Of a stretch of DNA of 36,189 nucleotides, positions 1 to 9,652 are shown piece by piece (positions within the stretch are counted from its first letter, which is position 1; each line of letters begins with the position of its first letter). The stretch covers positions 155,278 through 191,466 of the forward strand of contig NZ_BDQX01000281.1 of assembly GCF_003112455.1 (NCBI RefSeq), given 5' to 3'. Source of the DNA: Paenibacillus agaridevorans. GTDB taxonomy: Bacteria > Bacillota > Bacilli > Paenibacillales > Paenibacillaceae. The notes under the pieces were generated by a model. The model saw only the letters and a list, made by a program, of their open reading frames with translations, did not search any database and was not told the origin of the DNA. The position numbers and the translations under genes are program-made.

Positions 1-1406
1 AGATTGCGTCGCGAGACGCCGCTCTTCCGGGCCGCTGCGCTTACCCGGCGGCGAACCTCTTCGACGACCTTGTTGTTGAATACGCTCGGAATGATATATA
101 GCCGGTTAAGCTCGTCCTCGCCTATTACGGAGGCAATCGCTTCCGCTGCAGCGAGCTTCATCTCTTCGTTGATGACCGTCGAGCGGCTGTCCAGCGCTCC
201 GCGGAAGATGCCGGGAAAGCAAAGCACGTTGTTGATCTGGTTTGGATAATCCGATCTGCCCGTCGCGAATACGCCAACGATATCTTCGACTAGCTCCGGT
301 CTGATCTCGGGCTCCGGATTGGCCATAGCAAAGACGATAGGCTCCGGCGCCATGCTCAAAATATGCTCCCTGCTCAAAAGCTTGCCTGCGGAGACGCCGA
401 TAAACACATCCGCTCCCGCAAGCGCTTCTGCCAGCCCGCCTTTGCAGCGTTCGGCATTCGTGTTTTCCGCGTACCATTGCCATGTCGCGTTGTCATATTG
501 CTCGTCCGCATTCAAAATGCCAGCCCGGTCAACCCCGACGACATGACGGGCGCCGCCGGCCAGCAGCATCTTTGTGCAGGCGGTGCCCGCCGCGCCGATG
601 CCGCAGACAACGATCCTCGCCTCGGACAACGAGCGGCCTGTCAGCTTGAGCGCATTCAGCAGTCCCGCGTACAAGACAACGGCGGTGCCGTGCTGATCGT
701 CGTGAAAGACCGGAATATCCAGCTCATCGCGCAGCCTCTGTTCAATCTCAAAGCAGCGCGGAGCGGAGATATCCTCCAGATTAATGCCGCCAAAAGCAGG
801 GGCAAGCGCCTTGACCGCGGCGATGACAGCTTCCGTATCCTGCGTGTCAAGGCAGATGGGAAAGGCATCCACATCGGCGAACTGCTTGAACAGCATCGCC
901 TTGCCTTCCATGACCGGCATCGCCGCGTAGGGACCGATATTGCCCAGCCCCAGAACGGCGCTCCCGTCGGAGACGACGGCTACCGTATTGCGCTTTATCG
1001 TTAGCGTATGCGCCTTGGCAGGCTCCTGCCGGATCGCTTCGCATACGCGGGCAACATCCGGCGTATAGACGCGGGACAGATCGTCGCGGTTCTGAATCGG
1101 CGTCTTGGGCTGTATCGTTATTTTGCCGCCCAGATGAAGCAGGAACGTACGGTCGGAGACATGGAGCAGGCGTACTCCTTTTACATGCTGAAGAGCCTCC
1201 GTCAGCCGTTCGGATGCGCCTTGCTCCGTTATTTTTACCGTGAGGTCGCGCACGCTTTTGTTCCTGTCGGTATGTATGACGTCGATTGCGACGATGTCGC
1301 CGTTGACTTGCTCGATAGCGGTAGCGGCTTTGCCGAACTGCGCGACGTCCGTATCGATTTCCAGTCTTAGTATAATGGTTTTCCCGTCAGTCATTGGCGT
1401 ATGCAT
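1..1406 (-). CDS. NAD(P)-dependent malic enzyme with N-terminal ACT domain (3' end outside window)
   Basis: Oxidative decarboxylation of malate to pyruvate, linking the TCA cycle to pyruvate, in the cytoplasm. Translating the minus strand from ATG 1406 gives an open frame of 468 codons that runs off the window start, so the C-terminus is missing. Residues about 8-85 look like an ACT ligand-binding domain (begins IILRLEIDTDV). Then come the malic-enzyme signatures SDGSAVLGLGNIGP, the catalytic-domain motif FHDDQHGTA, the Rossmann segment VVCGIGAAGTA, and the FAMANPEPEI and ATGRSDYPNQINNV blocks. GAGGAG lies about 10 nt before ATG 1406, which decides the start. An alternative in-frame ATG is at 1394. 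ACT domains usually bind amino acids, so allosteric control is likely, but the ligand cannot be read. The family assignment is firm; NAD versus NADP preference is not. Confidence 0.93.
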   Translation of the reverse strand, partial: MHTPMTDGKTIILRLEIDTDVAQFGKAATAIEQVNGDIVAIDVIHTDRNKSVRDLTVKITEQGASERLTEALQHVKGVRLLHVSDRTFLLHLGGKITIQPKTPIQNRDDLSRVYTPDVARVCEAIRQEPAKAHTLTIKRNTVAVVSDGSAVLGLGNIGPYAAMPVMEGKAMLFKQFADVDAFPICLDTQDTEAVIAAVKALAPAFGGINLEDISAPRCFEIEQRLRDELDIPVFHDDQHGTAVVLYAGLLNALKLTGRSLSEARIVVCGIGAAGTACTKMLLAGGARHVVGVDRAGILNADEQYDNATWQWYAENTNAERCKGGLAEALAGADVFIGVSAGKLLSREHILSMAPEPIVFAMANPEPEIRPELVEDIVGVFATGRSDYPNQINNVLCFPGIFRGALDSRSTVINEEMKLAAAEAIASVIGEDELNRLYIIPSVFNNKVVEEVRRRVSAAARKSGVSRRN

Positions 1407-1463
1407 GTTCCATCAACTCCTCGTCGAATTGGTCTCTTGCATCTTAATCTGCCCTTGCTTATG

Positions 1464-1504
1464 GAAAAATAATGCCGTTACTGCATCTGTTGCAGAACGG
1501 CATT
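1464..1504 (-). terminator. Rho-independent terminator of the ugtP-like gene
   Basis: On the minus strand ATGCCGTT pairs with AACGGCAT (plus positions 1496-1503 and 1472-1479), with an inner CTGCA/TGCAG stem, followed by ATTTTT. The 5' half of the hairpin is made of the last codons of the glycosyltransferase gene and includes its stop codon. Confidence 0.8.
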
Positions 1505-2593
1505 TGGACATTTTATAGCATCGTATTGTTCATCGCGCTTCTCGATCAGAAGCTTGCGGAAGCGGCTGGATTGCTCGCGGTCGTGGATCAGCTTGAACCA
1601 TCTGTCGACGGTATCGTTGGAGTCCAGCATTTCGCCGAATCCGTTATTAATGAAATATTCGCAGTTTTCCTCTTCCTGTCCCGGGATCGGCTCGTAGAAC
1701 AGCATCGGCAGCGCCTTGCTCATTCCTTCGGTGCATGTCATGCCTCCCGGCTTGGTGACCAGCAGATCGGCTGCGTCCATCAGCTTGCTCACTTCGCGCG
1801 TGAAGCCCGTAATCCGGATGTTGGGATGCTGGAACATAGGGTCCGCAAGCATTTTCTCCTTCATCTTCTCGTTGGAGCCGACGCAGAAAATAAGCTGTGT
1901 CGTTTCGCGCCACTTGGTCATATAGGAGAGGGCGTTGTCCTCGTAGAGAATTCCCCAGCCTCCGCCCATGATCAGTACGGTCGGCATGTCGCGCAGGTCG
2001 AATTCGCGTCTGACCTCCGCTCGGTCATGCTGCTTCCAAAAGCTCGGGTGCACCGGTATTCCCGTTACGTTGACACGCTCCGGCTCGACCCCTTTCTCGA
2101 TCAACCTTTGCTTCACTTGGGAAGTGGATACGAGGTACTGGTTCACTTCCCGGTTGACCCAGGAGCCGTGGGCATCGTAATCCGTAATGAGCGTATATAG
2201 TGGCATGTCGAGCCCTAAGCGCTTAAGTCTAGCTACGACAGTGTTCGGCACGGGATGGGTGCATATAATCAAGTCGGGCTTCAACTGTGCGATAACTTGC
2301 GAGGTCTGCGTATAAAACATGCGATGCAGAGCAAGCTGAGCGAAGCGGTTCGTCGGCTTCTTGTAATTGCTGCGATACATGAGACCAACCATCTTGGGCT
2401 GGCTGCTTACCGTCTTGCGATAGGCGGAAACGATCCATGGCCCTATGACGGGATTTAAAAATTTCCCTAATTCGATTACCCTGGCGGAGATGCTAGGGCA
2501 TAGCTGTTTTAGCCCAACAGCGAGCGCGTATGCTGCTTGCGTATGGCCTGACCCAAAGCCTTCCGAAAGCAGAAGCACTCTCTTCTTGCGCAT
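1478..2593 (-). CDS. ugtP: UgtP/MGDG-synthase family glycosyltransferase (diacylglycerol glucosyltransferase type)
   Basis: Family GT28 enzyme that transfers a hexose from a UDP-sugar to diacylglycerol at the inner face of the membrane. In B. subtilis UgtP makes the glucolipid anchor of lipoteichoic acid and couples cell size to nutrition. The 371-aa product starts RKKRVLLLSEGFGSGHTQAA, the MGDG-synthase N-terminal motif with GSGH. It continues with DLIICTHPVPN, ITDYDAHGSW, VTGIPVHPSFW, the GGGWG donor-site loop and the LVTKPGGMTCTEG nucleotide-sugar motif, in the family order and length. A promoter just upstream puts the transcript start near 2610, so ATG 2593 is preferred over the in-frame GTG 2605. 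The ribosome site (GTGGGTGAGG) is close to the ATG and not ideal. The gene is divergent from kapB. The family is secure; the exact sugar and processivity are inferred. Confidence 0.85.
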   Translation of the reverse strand: MRKKRVLLLSEGFGSGHTQAAYALAVGLKQLCPSISARVIELGKFLNPVIGPWIVSAYRKTVSSQPKMVGLMYRSNYKKPTNRFAQLALHRMFYTQTSQVIAQLKPDLIICTHPVPNTVVARLKRLGLDMPLYTLITDYDAHGSWVNREVNQYLVSTSQVKQRLIEKGVEPERVNVTGIPVHPSFWKQHDRAEVRREFDLRDMPTVLIMGGGWGILYEDNALSYMTKWRETTQLIFCVGSNEKMKEKMLADPMFQHPNIRITGFTREVSKLMDAADLLVTKPGGMTCTEGMSKALPMLFYEPIPGQEEENCEYFINNGFGEMLDSNDTVDRWFKLIHDREQSSRFRKLLIEKRDEQYDAIKCPNAVLQQMQ

Positions 2594-2617
2594 ATCCTCA
2601 CCCACTTTTCTATTTCC

Positions 2618-2646
2618 ATATTACTTCTGGTGTCAGGTTAATACAA
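2618..2646 (-). promoter_or_regulatory. SigA-type promoter for the ugtP-like gene
   Basis: On the minus strand, TTGTAT (plus 2641-2646) and TAATAT (plus 2618-2623) are separated by exactly 17 bp. The predicted start near 2610 leaves a very short leader. It is back-to-back with the kapB promoter. Confidence 0.6.
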
Positions 2647-2661
2647 GCATGTATATGAAGC

Positions 2662-2690
2662 TTGTTTAAAAATACAAGTTATTTTACCAT
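2662..2690 (+). promoter_or_regulatory. SigA-type promoter for kapB
   Basis: TTGTTT at 2662-2667 and TACCAT at 2685-2690 with a 17-bp spacer, followed by the kapB ribosome site. The inverted repeat ACAAGC-N11-GCTTGT (2643-2665) overlaps this -35 box and that of the divergent gene. Confidence 0.5.
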
Positions 2691-2715
2691 ACAAGGTGAA
2701 AGGAGTGGGGAGAAC

Positions 2716-3111
2716 ATGATGATGAACAAAGAAGCAAAGGAATATCGGATTGGAGATATCGTAAAGGCGGAGGTTAGATCCGGGCGTTACGCGGCCGAGC
2801 TGTTAGAGCTGGACGGTCCGCGAGCGCTGGTTAAGGTACTGGCGGTATTGGAGCATCCCGATCAGGGAGATCTGCACCAGCCGTATAATCCCGACGTCGC
2901 CATGTTTCACGAGCGCCGCGCTCTAAGTTACACGGAGAAAACAAAGGTGCTGCTTCGCGATCTCGAGCCGTTCTCCGGCGAAGTGCCGGATTATACCGAA
3001 TCGTTGAAAGCGGCGGTAGCGCAGTCGATCCAAAGCCTTGACCGTCTTAATCGCTGGACGGCCAAGGCGCTGGAATCGATCCGGCAGCTCGAAAAGGATT
3101 ACAAGCTTTAA
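2716..3111 (+). CDS. kapB: KapB-like kinase-associated protein
   Basis: B. subtilis KapB is required for signalling through the sporulation kinase KinB into the Spo0F/Spo0B/Spo0A phosphorelay. The 131-aa product shows the family pattern: an N-terminal small barrel-like part (IGDIVKAEVRSGRYAAELLE), the conserved block LVKVLAVLEHPDQGDLH, then FHERRALSYTEKT and GEVPDYTESL, ending in a charged helix. The start is ATG 2716, with GGAG about 10 nt upstream. ATGs at 2719 and 2722 are alternatives because the reading begins with three Met codons. No lipobox is present, so this is a cytoplasmic form. In B. subtilis kapB sits beside kinB; here no kinase is adjacent. Recognition rests on the LAVLxHPxQGDLH and HERxALSYxE strings. 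Confidence 0.85.
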   Translation: MMMNKEAKEYRIGDIVKAEVRSGRYAAELLELDGPRALVKVLAVLEHPDQGDLHQPYNPDVAMFHERRALSYTEKTKVLLRDLEPFSGEVPDYTESLKAAVAQSIQSLDRLNRWTAKALESIRQLEKDYKL

Positions 3112-3126
3112 TGGATGTTCAATGGT

Positions 3127-3144
3127 CCGCTTCTTCCGAAGCGG
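3127..3144 (+). terminator. Possible terminator hairpin after kapB
   Basis: Perfect 7-bp stem CCGCTTC/GAAGCGG with a TTCC loop, 15 bp after the kapB stop. The following sequence is only moderately T-rich (CTTTGCTTTGC), so termination may be inefficient. Confidence 0.4.
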
Positions 3145-3201
3145 CTTTGCTTTGCAAAGCTGGAGGTCACTCGTCACCGGGTGGCCTCGATAAAGATTAA
3201 T

Positions 3202-4533
3202 TTATTTATTAATAAATGCGATTTTCTGTTCGTGGCGGTATTCGACCTGGAAGCCGAGTCCTTCGGACAGCGCGGCGAGCGGGAGATACGTTTTCTTCTC
3301 GCCCGGGAATTGCTGCAGATAGGCGGGCTCGGCATTTAGCGGAACGGTTTCCCCGTTTACGCGGATTGTCGCGGCGCCGACCGTAATATCGACTGTGCGT
3401 CCGTCCAGCGATACGGTTGCGGTCGCTGTAGCGGCGTCCCACTTGAGCTCGGCGCCCATGGCGTCCGTAATGTCGCGGACCGCAAGATAGGTCCGTCCTT
3501 TTTGGATAACCGGAGCGTATTTCGAGACGATTTCCTCGCCGTTTACGACGACCGATATCGGGACGCCGGCAGCGCGAGGGAGCACCGTCTTGTATTCGCC
3601 CCACAGCTGCTCGGAATAAGCCTTGCCGAGCGCGGCATAACCAGCCGCTTTGGGATGGATGTCGCCATCGCTAATTGACGTCAGTGTAAGAATGCTTTTT
3701 TCGATCACTGCCGCGGCATCGCTTATTTTAATGGAAAGCCCCTTGTTCCCGTGAGCTTTGACCACCTCGCCTAACCGCGCGTTCAGATTGGATTGTCCGT
3801 CCTTCAGGAACAAAGCTGCGGACTTTGCCACCTTGGGGTAAGTCGTTTCTCCATTCGGCAGCTTAAGAACGGGGAGCGGCAAATATTGGTTCGCGATAAC
3901 GACCTCTGCTTTCGGCTGCAGCTCGCCGATCATGCCGAGGATGTCATCCAGTTGTGTCGTGTAATTATTGATGAGCGCATCCAGCTTGTCCTGCAACGCG
4001 GTTTTGTCTCCTGCCGAAAGCGCATCGACGTTCGTCGTTAAGCCAAGCTCGTTAACAAAACCAAGAAAATCGTTCCCGCCAATCGAGATCAGCACCGTCT
4101 CGGCATCCCGAATATCCCCGGCAAGCGTGTCAGTCATTTCGGCTAACATCTGTTTGGCCCTAGGGTCCTTGTCGCTCAAACCCGCCTGCACATCCGCTTC
4201 CGTTACTTTCTCTCCCGCGATAGCGGCTTCCAGCCAATTGGCCAATCCCTCCGTCCTCAGACCCAAAACGCCGTAATTGACATACTCGGCCCGCAAGCCT
4301 TGAAACAGCGCCTGTTCGAAAACATGCTCGGCAAAGCCGTAAGGCACGGACTGCTCCGTGAAGCCCGCCTGGTATCCTGCGGCGATGGAATCCCCGAGCA
4401 CGACGATGTCGTACGAAGCTGCGCTTCCTGCCGATGCCGGAGCGGCGAACGCCGAACCCGCCTGCACCAGCAAGGCTGCCGATGCCGCGCCAAGCGCGGT
4501 CATTTTGAGCATGTTCCTGAATTTACTATACAA
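3202..4533 (-). CDS. Secreted SGNH/GDSL-family esterase with C-terminal copper-amine-oxidase-like stalk domain
   Basis: Predicted exported hydrolase of the SGNH fold, acting on an ester outside the membrane; substrate unknown. The TTG at 4533 is chosen because AGGA (4544-4547) lies 10 nt upstream and the protein then begins with a short basic stretch and a hydrophobic core ending SAFA, a clean signal peptide cut near residue 30. An ATG at 4512 is an alternative. SGNH blocks: VVLGDSIAAGY (Ser49), the Gly of block II near residue 88-91, ISIGGNDF (Gly153, Asn154) and SDGDIHPKAAGY (His293). Residues about 325-443 hold the copper-amine-oxidase N-terminal-like domain (VVNGEEIVSKYAPVIQKGRT, YLAVRDITDAMGAELKWD), common in Paenibacillus secreted proteins and probably a wall-binding or structural module. 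The reading frame stays open upstream to 4731, but nothing there looks coding. The 443-aa product is monocistronic. Confidence 0.85.
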   Translation of the reverse strand: MYSKFRNMLKMTALGAASAALLVQAGSAFAAPASAGSAASYDIVVLGDSIAAGYQAGFTEQSVPYGFAEHVFEQALFQGLRAEYVNYGVLGLRTEGLANWLEAAIAGEKVTEADVQAGLSDKDPRAKQMLAEMTDTLAGDIRDAETVLISIGGNDFLGFVNELGLTTNVDALSAGDKTALQDKLDALINNYTTQLDDILGMIGELQPKAEVVIANQYLPLPVLKLPNGETTYPKVAKSAALFLKDGQSNLNARLGEVVKAHGNKGLSIKISDAAAVIEKSILTLTSISDGDIHPKAAGYAALGKAYSEQLWGEYKTVLPRAAGVPISVVVNGEEIVSKYAPVIQKGRTYLAVRDITDAMGAELKWDAATATATVSLDGRTVDITVGAATIRVNGETVPLNAEPAYLQQFPGEKKTYLPLAALSEGLGFQVEYRHEQKIAFINK

Positions 4534-4668
4534 TCTGTCCACGTCCTTTTGATAAAATGGAATTCGACGAAAGCCGTCCTGACTGAGCTTGTTCAAAAGG
4601 TCTGAAAACCTGACTTTTTTTGAACTTGCACTAACTGATAACTTCTTTGTACTAATAGAATTATTAAA

Positions 4669-4697
4669 TTGCTTCCCATTTGCCCTGATGTTAAAAT
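4669..4697 (+). promoter_or_regulatory. SigA-type promoter of gltB
   Basis: TTGCTT at 4669-4674 and TAAAAT at 4692-4697 with a 17-bp spacer. The expected start near 4704 gives a leader of about 180 nt before the gltB ATG. No clear TnrA (TGTNA-N7-TNACA) site was seen. This lies in the 350-bp gene-free stretch 4534-4883, which otherwise holds the leader ORF. Confidence 0.55.
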
Positions 4698-4753
4698 CAT
4701 AGAATAATCGCTTAGTAACGGTATATGGCAACCGGATGGAAAGGAGCAGGCGG

Positions 4754-4813
4754 TTGAGCCTCGTCCCCTACCATTCTATGATAATCCAAGCCAAAAATGA
4801 AGCTAATAAGTGA
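4754..4813 (+). other. Possible leader ORF (19 codons) in the gltB 5' leader
   Basis: TTG 4754 opens a 19-codon frame ending at TGA 4811-4813. AAAGGAG (4740-4746) lies 7 nt upstream, a better ribosome site than that of gltB itself. The peptide would read [19 protein letters not shown]. The start overlaps GCGGTT (4750-4755), which can pair with AACCGC (4817-4822) immediately before a GTTTTTT run (4823-4829). This layout could allow translation of the peptide to influence termination, but the stem is only 6 bp with a 61-nt loop. Confidence 0.35.
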
Positions 4814-4883
4814 TCGAACCGCGTTTTTTCTCTCCATTATACGCTTATCCAAAAATCTTCTGATAGAGAGGTTGCAGACTACA

Positions 4884-7800
4884 ATGAAAGAAAGTACTTT
4901 GGGATTGCCGCCTAAGCAAGGATTATATGACCCGCAATTCGAGAAAGACGCATGCGGAATGGGCTTCGTAGCCAGCATCAAAGGGGTCAAATCGCATAGG
5001 GTCATTCGCCAGGCGCTGCATCTGCTCGAGAACATGGAGCATCGCGGAGGTCAGGGAAGCGAACCGAACACGGGGGACGGAGCGGGCATCCTGCTTCAAA
5101 TCCCGCATGCATTCTTCTCCGCCGAGCTTGAGAAGCAGGGCGTCGCCCTTCCAGCGGAAGGCGACTATGCCGTAGGCATGATCTTTATGCCGCATGACGA
5201 GACGGAACGCGCCGCTATCGAGAGAGAAGTGGAAGGCATTATCGCCGAGGAAGACCAGACGTTGATCGGATGGCGCACGGTTCCTACAAATGACGAAAAG
5301 CTGGGCGAATCCGCGCTGGCCGTCAAGCCGTTTGTCCGTCAACTGTTCATCGGCAAAAATGCTTCTCTCTCCGAGACGCTTGCTTTCGAGCGCAAGCTCT
5401 ACGTGATCCGTAAGCGGGCTGAGCTCGCGATCCGTTATGCGGGCAAGGACGGGGGCAACATGTTCTATTTCTCCAGCCTCTCTTCCAAGAAGATCGTATA
5501 CAAAGGGATGTTGACAACGGAGCAGGTCCGTTCGTTCTACATGGAATTAAATGACGAATCGGTTGTTTCCGCCATGGCTTTAGTGCATTCCCGTTTTAGT
5601 ACGAATACATTTCCGAGCTGGGAGCGGGCGCATCCGTTCCATTACCTCATCCACAACGGCGAGATCAATACGCTTCGCGGCAACGTCAACTGGATGCATG
5701 CCCGCCAAACGCTGTTCGCGAGCGAGCTGTTCGGCGACGATCTGGAGAAGATCAAACCAATCATCAACCCGGACGGATCCGACACGGCCATGTTCGACAA
5801 TACGCTGGAATTTCTGCATCTGTCCGGCCGCTCGCTGCCGCATGTCGCGATGATGATGGTGCCGGAGCCTTGGTCCGGCAACGACAGCATGGACCCTGAC
5901 CGCAAGGCGTTCTACGAATACCACAGCACGCTTATGGAGCCCTGGGACGGGCCGGCGGCGATGGGTTTCACGGATGGCACGCAAATCGGCGCCGTACTCG
6001 ACCGCAACGGTCTTCGTCCTGCGCGTTATTACGTAACGAAGGACGACCATATCATTTTGGGCTCCGAAGCCGGAGTCGTCGAAATTCCGGCGGAGGATAT
6101 CCTTTACAAGGATCGCTTGCGCCCGGGCCGGATGCTGCTTGTCGACACGGAGCAAGGCCGCATTATTTCCGACGAAGAAGTCAAGGCATCCATCGTGGCT
6201 GAGCATCCCTATCGCGAATGGCTGGATGAGCATCTTGTGGGCTTGGACGATCTGCCGGAAGCGCCCGAGGTTCCGGAGCCGAGCCATGATACGGTCCAGC
6301 AACGTCAACAGGCATTCGGCTATACGTTCGAGGATATTCGCAAAGTGCTGGAGCCGATGGCGGGCAGCGGCCAGGAGCCGATCGCTTCCATGGGTTATGA
6401 CGCTCCGCTGGCTGTACTGTCGGAACGTCCACAGCGCCTGTATAACTACTTCAAGCAGCTGTTCGCACAAGTCACGAACCCGCCGATCGACGCCATCCGC
6501 GAAGAGATCATCACTTCGACGAGCACGACGATCGGACCGGAGCGCAACCTGCTGAATCCGGAGCCGGAGAGCTGCCGTCATATCAAGCTGGACACTCCGA
6601 TTTTGTCCAACGAGCAATTCGCCAAGCTGCGCCATGTGCGCCGCCCTGGTTTCAAGTCGATCACTCTTCCGATCTTCTTTACCGCCAGCGAGGGAGAAGT
6701 GGGCCTTCGTTCCGCGATGAATACGTTGTGCGAAGCGGCGGATCGCGTCATCGACAAAGGCCATAATGTCCTTATTTTGTCCGACCGCGGCGTCGACAAG
6801 GAGAATGCGGCTATCCCGGCGCTGCTTGCCGTATCGGGGCTGCATCATCACTTGATCCGCCAAGGCACCCGTACGAAGGTTGCGATTTTGCTGGAATCCG
6901 GCGAGCCTCGCGAAGTGCATCACTTCGCTCTGCTGCTGGGCTACGGCGTTAATGTCGTGAACCCGTATCTGGCGTTCGAATCGCTGGACGATATGATCCG
7001 TCAAGGCATGCTGAGAAGCGTATCGCATGAGAAAGCGGTAAAGAACTTCATTAAAGCCGCGACCAAAGGCGTTGTTAAAGTATTGTCCAAGATGGGCATC
7101 TCGACGATTCAGTCGTACCGCGGCGCCCAGATCTTCGAAGCGCTTGGCCTGCGCGAGGACGTCATTAACGAGTACTTCACCTGGACGCCTTCCCGCATCG
7201 GAGGCATCGGCCTCGATGTCATCGCGGAAGAGACGCTCAAACATCATAACCGCGCGTTCGCGGAACAGGAAGGCTCCGAGAAGGAACTGGATTCCGGCGG
7301 CGACTATCAATGGCGCAAGGACGGCGAGGATCATCTCTTTACGCCTCAGACGATCCACACGCTGCAGATGGCATCCCGCGCGAACGACTACAAGCTCTAC
7401 AAGAAGTTCTCGGCGCTTGTCCAAGGCGAGAACAAAAAACATCTGACGCTTCGTTCGCTTCTGGAATTCAGGAAGGACGGCAAGCCCGTGCCGCTTGAGG
7501 AAGTCGAATCCGTAGAGTCCATCGTTAAACGGTTCAAGACGGGCGCGATGTCGTTCGGTTCCATCAGCAAAGAAGCGCACGAGAGTCTCGCCATCGCGAT
7601 GAACCGTCTGGGCGGCAAGTCCAATACGGGCGAAGGCGGCGAAGATCCCGCACGTTTCGTAAAGGACGCCAACGGCGATTCCCGTCGCAGCGCCATCAAG
7701 CAGGTCGCTTCCGGTCGTTTCGGCGTAACGAGCAACTATCTGGTTAACGCGGACGAGATTCAGATCAAGATGGCGCAAGGCGCGAAGCCTGGCGAAGGCG

Positions 7801-9488
7801 GGCAGCTGCCCGGCCTTAAGGTATATCCTTGGGTAGCCGAGGTTCGCGGCTCTACGCCAGGCGTAGGCCTCATCTCGCCACCGCCGCATCACGATATCTA
7901 CTCCATCGAGGATCTCGCCGAGCTGATCCACGACCTTAAGAACGCGAATCCGCGTGCCCGCATCAACGTCAAACTCGTATCCGAAGTCGGAGTTGGCACG
8001 ATTGCGGCAGGCGTTGCCAAGGGCCGCGCGGACGTAATCATGGTCAGCGGTTATGATGGCGGCACGGGCGCTTCGCCAATGGGTTCCATCCGGCATGCGG
8101 GTCTTCCGTGGGAACTCGGCCTCGCCGAGACGCATCAGACGCTTATGCTGAACAAGCTGCGCGACCGCGTCGTCATCGAGACCGACGGCAAGATGATGAA
8201 CGGGCGCGACGTTGCGATTGCCGTGCTGTTGGGCGCCGAGGAATACGGCTTCTCCACAGCTCCGCTTATCGTATTGGGCTGCATCATGATGCGCGTCTGC
8301 CAACTGGATACTTGTCCTGTGGGCGTGGCGACCCAAAATCCGGAGCTTCGCGCGAAGTTCATGGGCGATCCGTCCCATGTCGTCAATTATCTGCGTTTCA
8401 TCGCGGAGGAACTGCGCGAGATCATGGCCGAGCTTGGCTTCCGCACCATCCAGGAGATGGTCGGCCGCGTAGATCGCCTGGAGACGAAGCAACTGCTTGA
8501 ACACTACAAGGCGAAGGGCCTTGACTTGTCGGGCATCCTGTACGAAGCGGATATCCCGGAAGGGGCGTTCCGTTACAATGTTCAGGAACAGAACCACGGT
8601 CTCGAGCTGTCGCTTGATATGCAGCAGCTCGTTCCGAACGCTGCGCCGGCGCTGGAGAACGGCGAGCTTGTACGCGGCACGTTCCCGATTCTTAATACGA
8701 ACCGTGTCGTTGGTACGATTTTGGGCTCCGAGGTCACAAGGCGTTACGGAGCGAAGGGATTGCCGGAAGATACGATCTGGTACCACTTCGTTGGTACGGC
8801 CGGACAGAGCTTCGGCGCATTCGTTCCGAAAGGCATTACGCTTTCGGTTGAAGGCGACACGAACGACTACTTTGGCAAAGGTCTCTCCGGAGGGAAGATC
8901 ATTGTGGCTCCATCGCCGAAAGCGACATTTGTGGCAGAAGATAACGTCGTAACGGGCAATACCGCATTGTATGGCTCGACGGGTGGTCAAGCGTATATCC
9001 GCGGTATTGCAGGCGAACGCTTCGCGGTACGGAACAGCGGAGCTGACGTTGTTGTCGAAGGCGTGGGCGACCACGGCTGCGAATATATGACGGGCGGTCG
9101 AGTCGTCATTTTGGGCGGCACGGGCCGCAACTTCGGCGCCGGCATGTCTGGCGGCGTAGCCTACGTGTATGACGACAAAGGCGAATTTTTTAGCAACTGC
9201 AACGTTGAGATGGTGCTGCTGGAGCGTGTGGAGGAAAATCAGGATGTCGCGGAGCTTCGCGGCTTGATCGAGAACCATGTACGCTACACTAGCAGCGCTA
9301 TCGGCGAGAAGGTGCTGGGAGATTGGGAAGCTTCCCTCGAGAAGTTCGTTAAGGTTATTCCGAAAGACTACAAACGTATGCTTCAGCAAATTCAAAAAGC
9401 CGAAGATTCCGGTCTTCAAGGCGGAGAAGCTCTCATGGCAGCCTTCGAAGCGAACAAACGAGAGCTTGCTCGTACCGGCGGCAAATAA
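4884..9488 (+). CDS. gltB: Glutamate synthase large subunit
   Basis: Converts glutamine plus 2-oxoglutarate to two glutamates, the central step of ammonium assimilation; cytoplasmic. The 1534-aa length is right for the large subunit. Order of domains: a short propeptide ending EKDA before the catalytic Cys24 (CGMGF), so the protein should be processed to expose a class II glutaminase Cys; the amidotransferase domain to about residue 430; the central domain; the FMN-binding synthase domain with [11 protein letters not shown] and [12 protein letters not shown] (about 1055); the 3Fe-4S cysteines in [20 protein letters not shown] (about 1133-1144); and the C-terminal glycine-rich beta-helix (about 1240-1480). 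ATG 4884 is chosen by homology of the N-terminus; GAGAGG is about 12 nt upstream. No small subunit (gltD) follows: a strong terminator and an unrelated ABC operon come next. B. subtilis calls this gene gltA. Confidence 0.97.
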   Translation: MKESTLGLPPKQGLYDPQFEKDACGMGFVASIKGVKSHRVIRQALHLLENMEHRGGQGSEPNTGDGAGILLQIPHAFFSAELEKQGVALPAEGDYAVGMIFMPHDETERAAIEREVEGIIAEEDQTLIGWRTVPTNDEKLGESALAVKPFVRQLFIGKNASLSETLAFERKLYVIRKRAELAIRYAGKDGGNMFYFSSLSSKKIVYKGMLTTEQVRSFYMELNDESVVSAMALVHSRFSTNTFPSWERAHPFHYLIHNGEINTLRGNVNWMHARQTLFASELFGDDLEKIKPIINPDGSDTAMFDNTLEFLHLSGRSLPHVAMMMVPEPWSGNDSMDPDRKAFYEYHSTLMEPWDGPAAMGFTDGTQIGAVLDRNGLRPARYYVTKDDHIILGSEAGVVEIPAEDILYKDRLRPGRMLLVDTEQGRIISDEEVKASIVAEHPYREWLDEHLVGLDDLPEAPEVPEPSHDTVQQRQQAFGYTFEDIRKVLEPMAGSGQEPIASMGYDAPLAVLSERPQRLYNYFKQLFAQVTNPPIDAIREEIITSTSTTIGPERNLLNPEPESCRHIKLDTPILSNEQFAKLRHVRRPGFKSITLPIFFTASEGEVGLRSAMNTLCEAADRVIDKGHNVLILSDRGVDKENAAIPALLAVSGLHHHLIRQGTRTKVAILLESGEPREVHHFALLLGYGVNVVNPYLAFESLDDMIRQGMLRSVSHEKAVKNFIKAATKGVVKVLSKMGISTIQSYRGAQIFEALGLREDVINEYFTWTPSRIGGIGLDVIAEETLKHHNRAFAEQEGSEKELDSGGDYQWRKDGEDHLFTPQTIHTLQMASRANDYKLYKKFSALVQGENKKHLTLRSLLEFRKDGKPVPLEEVESVESIVKRFKTGAMSFGSISKEAHESLAIAMNRLGGKSNTGEGGEDPARFVKDANGDSRRSAIKQVASGRFGVTSNYLVNADEIQIKMAQGAKPGEGGQLPGLKVYPWVAEVRGSTPGVGLISPPPHHDIYSIEDLAELIHDLKNANPRARINVKLVSEVGVGTIAAGVAKGRADVIMVSGYDGGTGASPMGSIRHAGLPWELGLAETHQTLMLNKLRDRVVIETDGKMMNGRDVAIAVLLGAEEYGFSTAPLIVLGCIMMRVCQLDTCPVGVATQNPELRAKFMGDPSHVVNYLRFIAEELREIMAELGFRTIQEMVGRVDRLETKQLLEHYKAKGLDLSGILYEADIPEGAFRYNVQEQNHGLELSLDMQQLVPNAAPALENGELVRGTFPILNTNRVVGTILGSEVTRRYGAKGLPEDTIWYHFVGTAGQSFGAFVPKGITLSVEGDTNDYFGKGLSGGKIIVAPSPKATFVAEDNVVTGNTALYGSTGGQAYIRGIAGERFAVRNSGADVVVEGVGDHGCEYMTGGRVVILGGTGRNFGAGMSGGVAYVYDDKGEFFSNCNVEMVLLERVEENQDVAELRGLIENHVRYTSSAIGEKVLGDWEASLEKFVKVIPKDYKRMLQQIQKAEDSGLQGGEALMAAFEANKRELARTGGK

Positions 9489-9498
9489 GAGAATGGAG

Positions 9499-9535
9499 CT
9501 CGCGGCGGGTATTTACCTGACCGCGAGTTTTTTTT
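9499..9535 (+). terminator. Rho-independent terminator of gltB
   Basis: CTCGCGG (9499-9505) pairs perfectly with CCGCGAG (9521-9527), followed by eight T (9528-9535). It closes gltB as a single-gene unit. Confidence 0.93.
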
Positions 9536-9652
9536 GTACACGCTTGGATAAAGGGGGGCGCTACCAAACGTTTTCTGCTTCGTATATACTGGAATGGTTG
9601 GAACAAGCTAACTATTGAAACAAGATTGCGATGAAGAGGAGGACGAATAACG

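Noticed and set aside
4534..4731. Upstream extension of the SGNH gene frame to 4731
   Set aside because: The extra 66 codons would place residues before a clean signal peptide and run over the gltB promoter; TTG 4533 has the ribosome site.
5580..9419. Very long open frame (1279 codons) on the minus strand inside gltB
   Set aside because: It is the mirror of gltB codon usage; the translation is Arg/His/Ala-rich, resembles no protein, and has no ribosome site or promoter.
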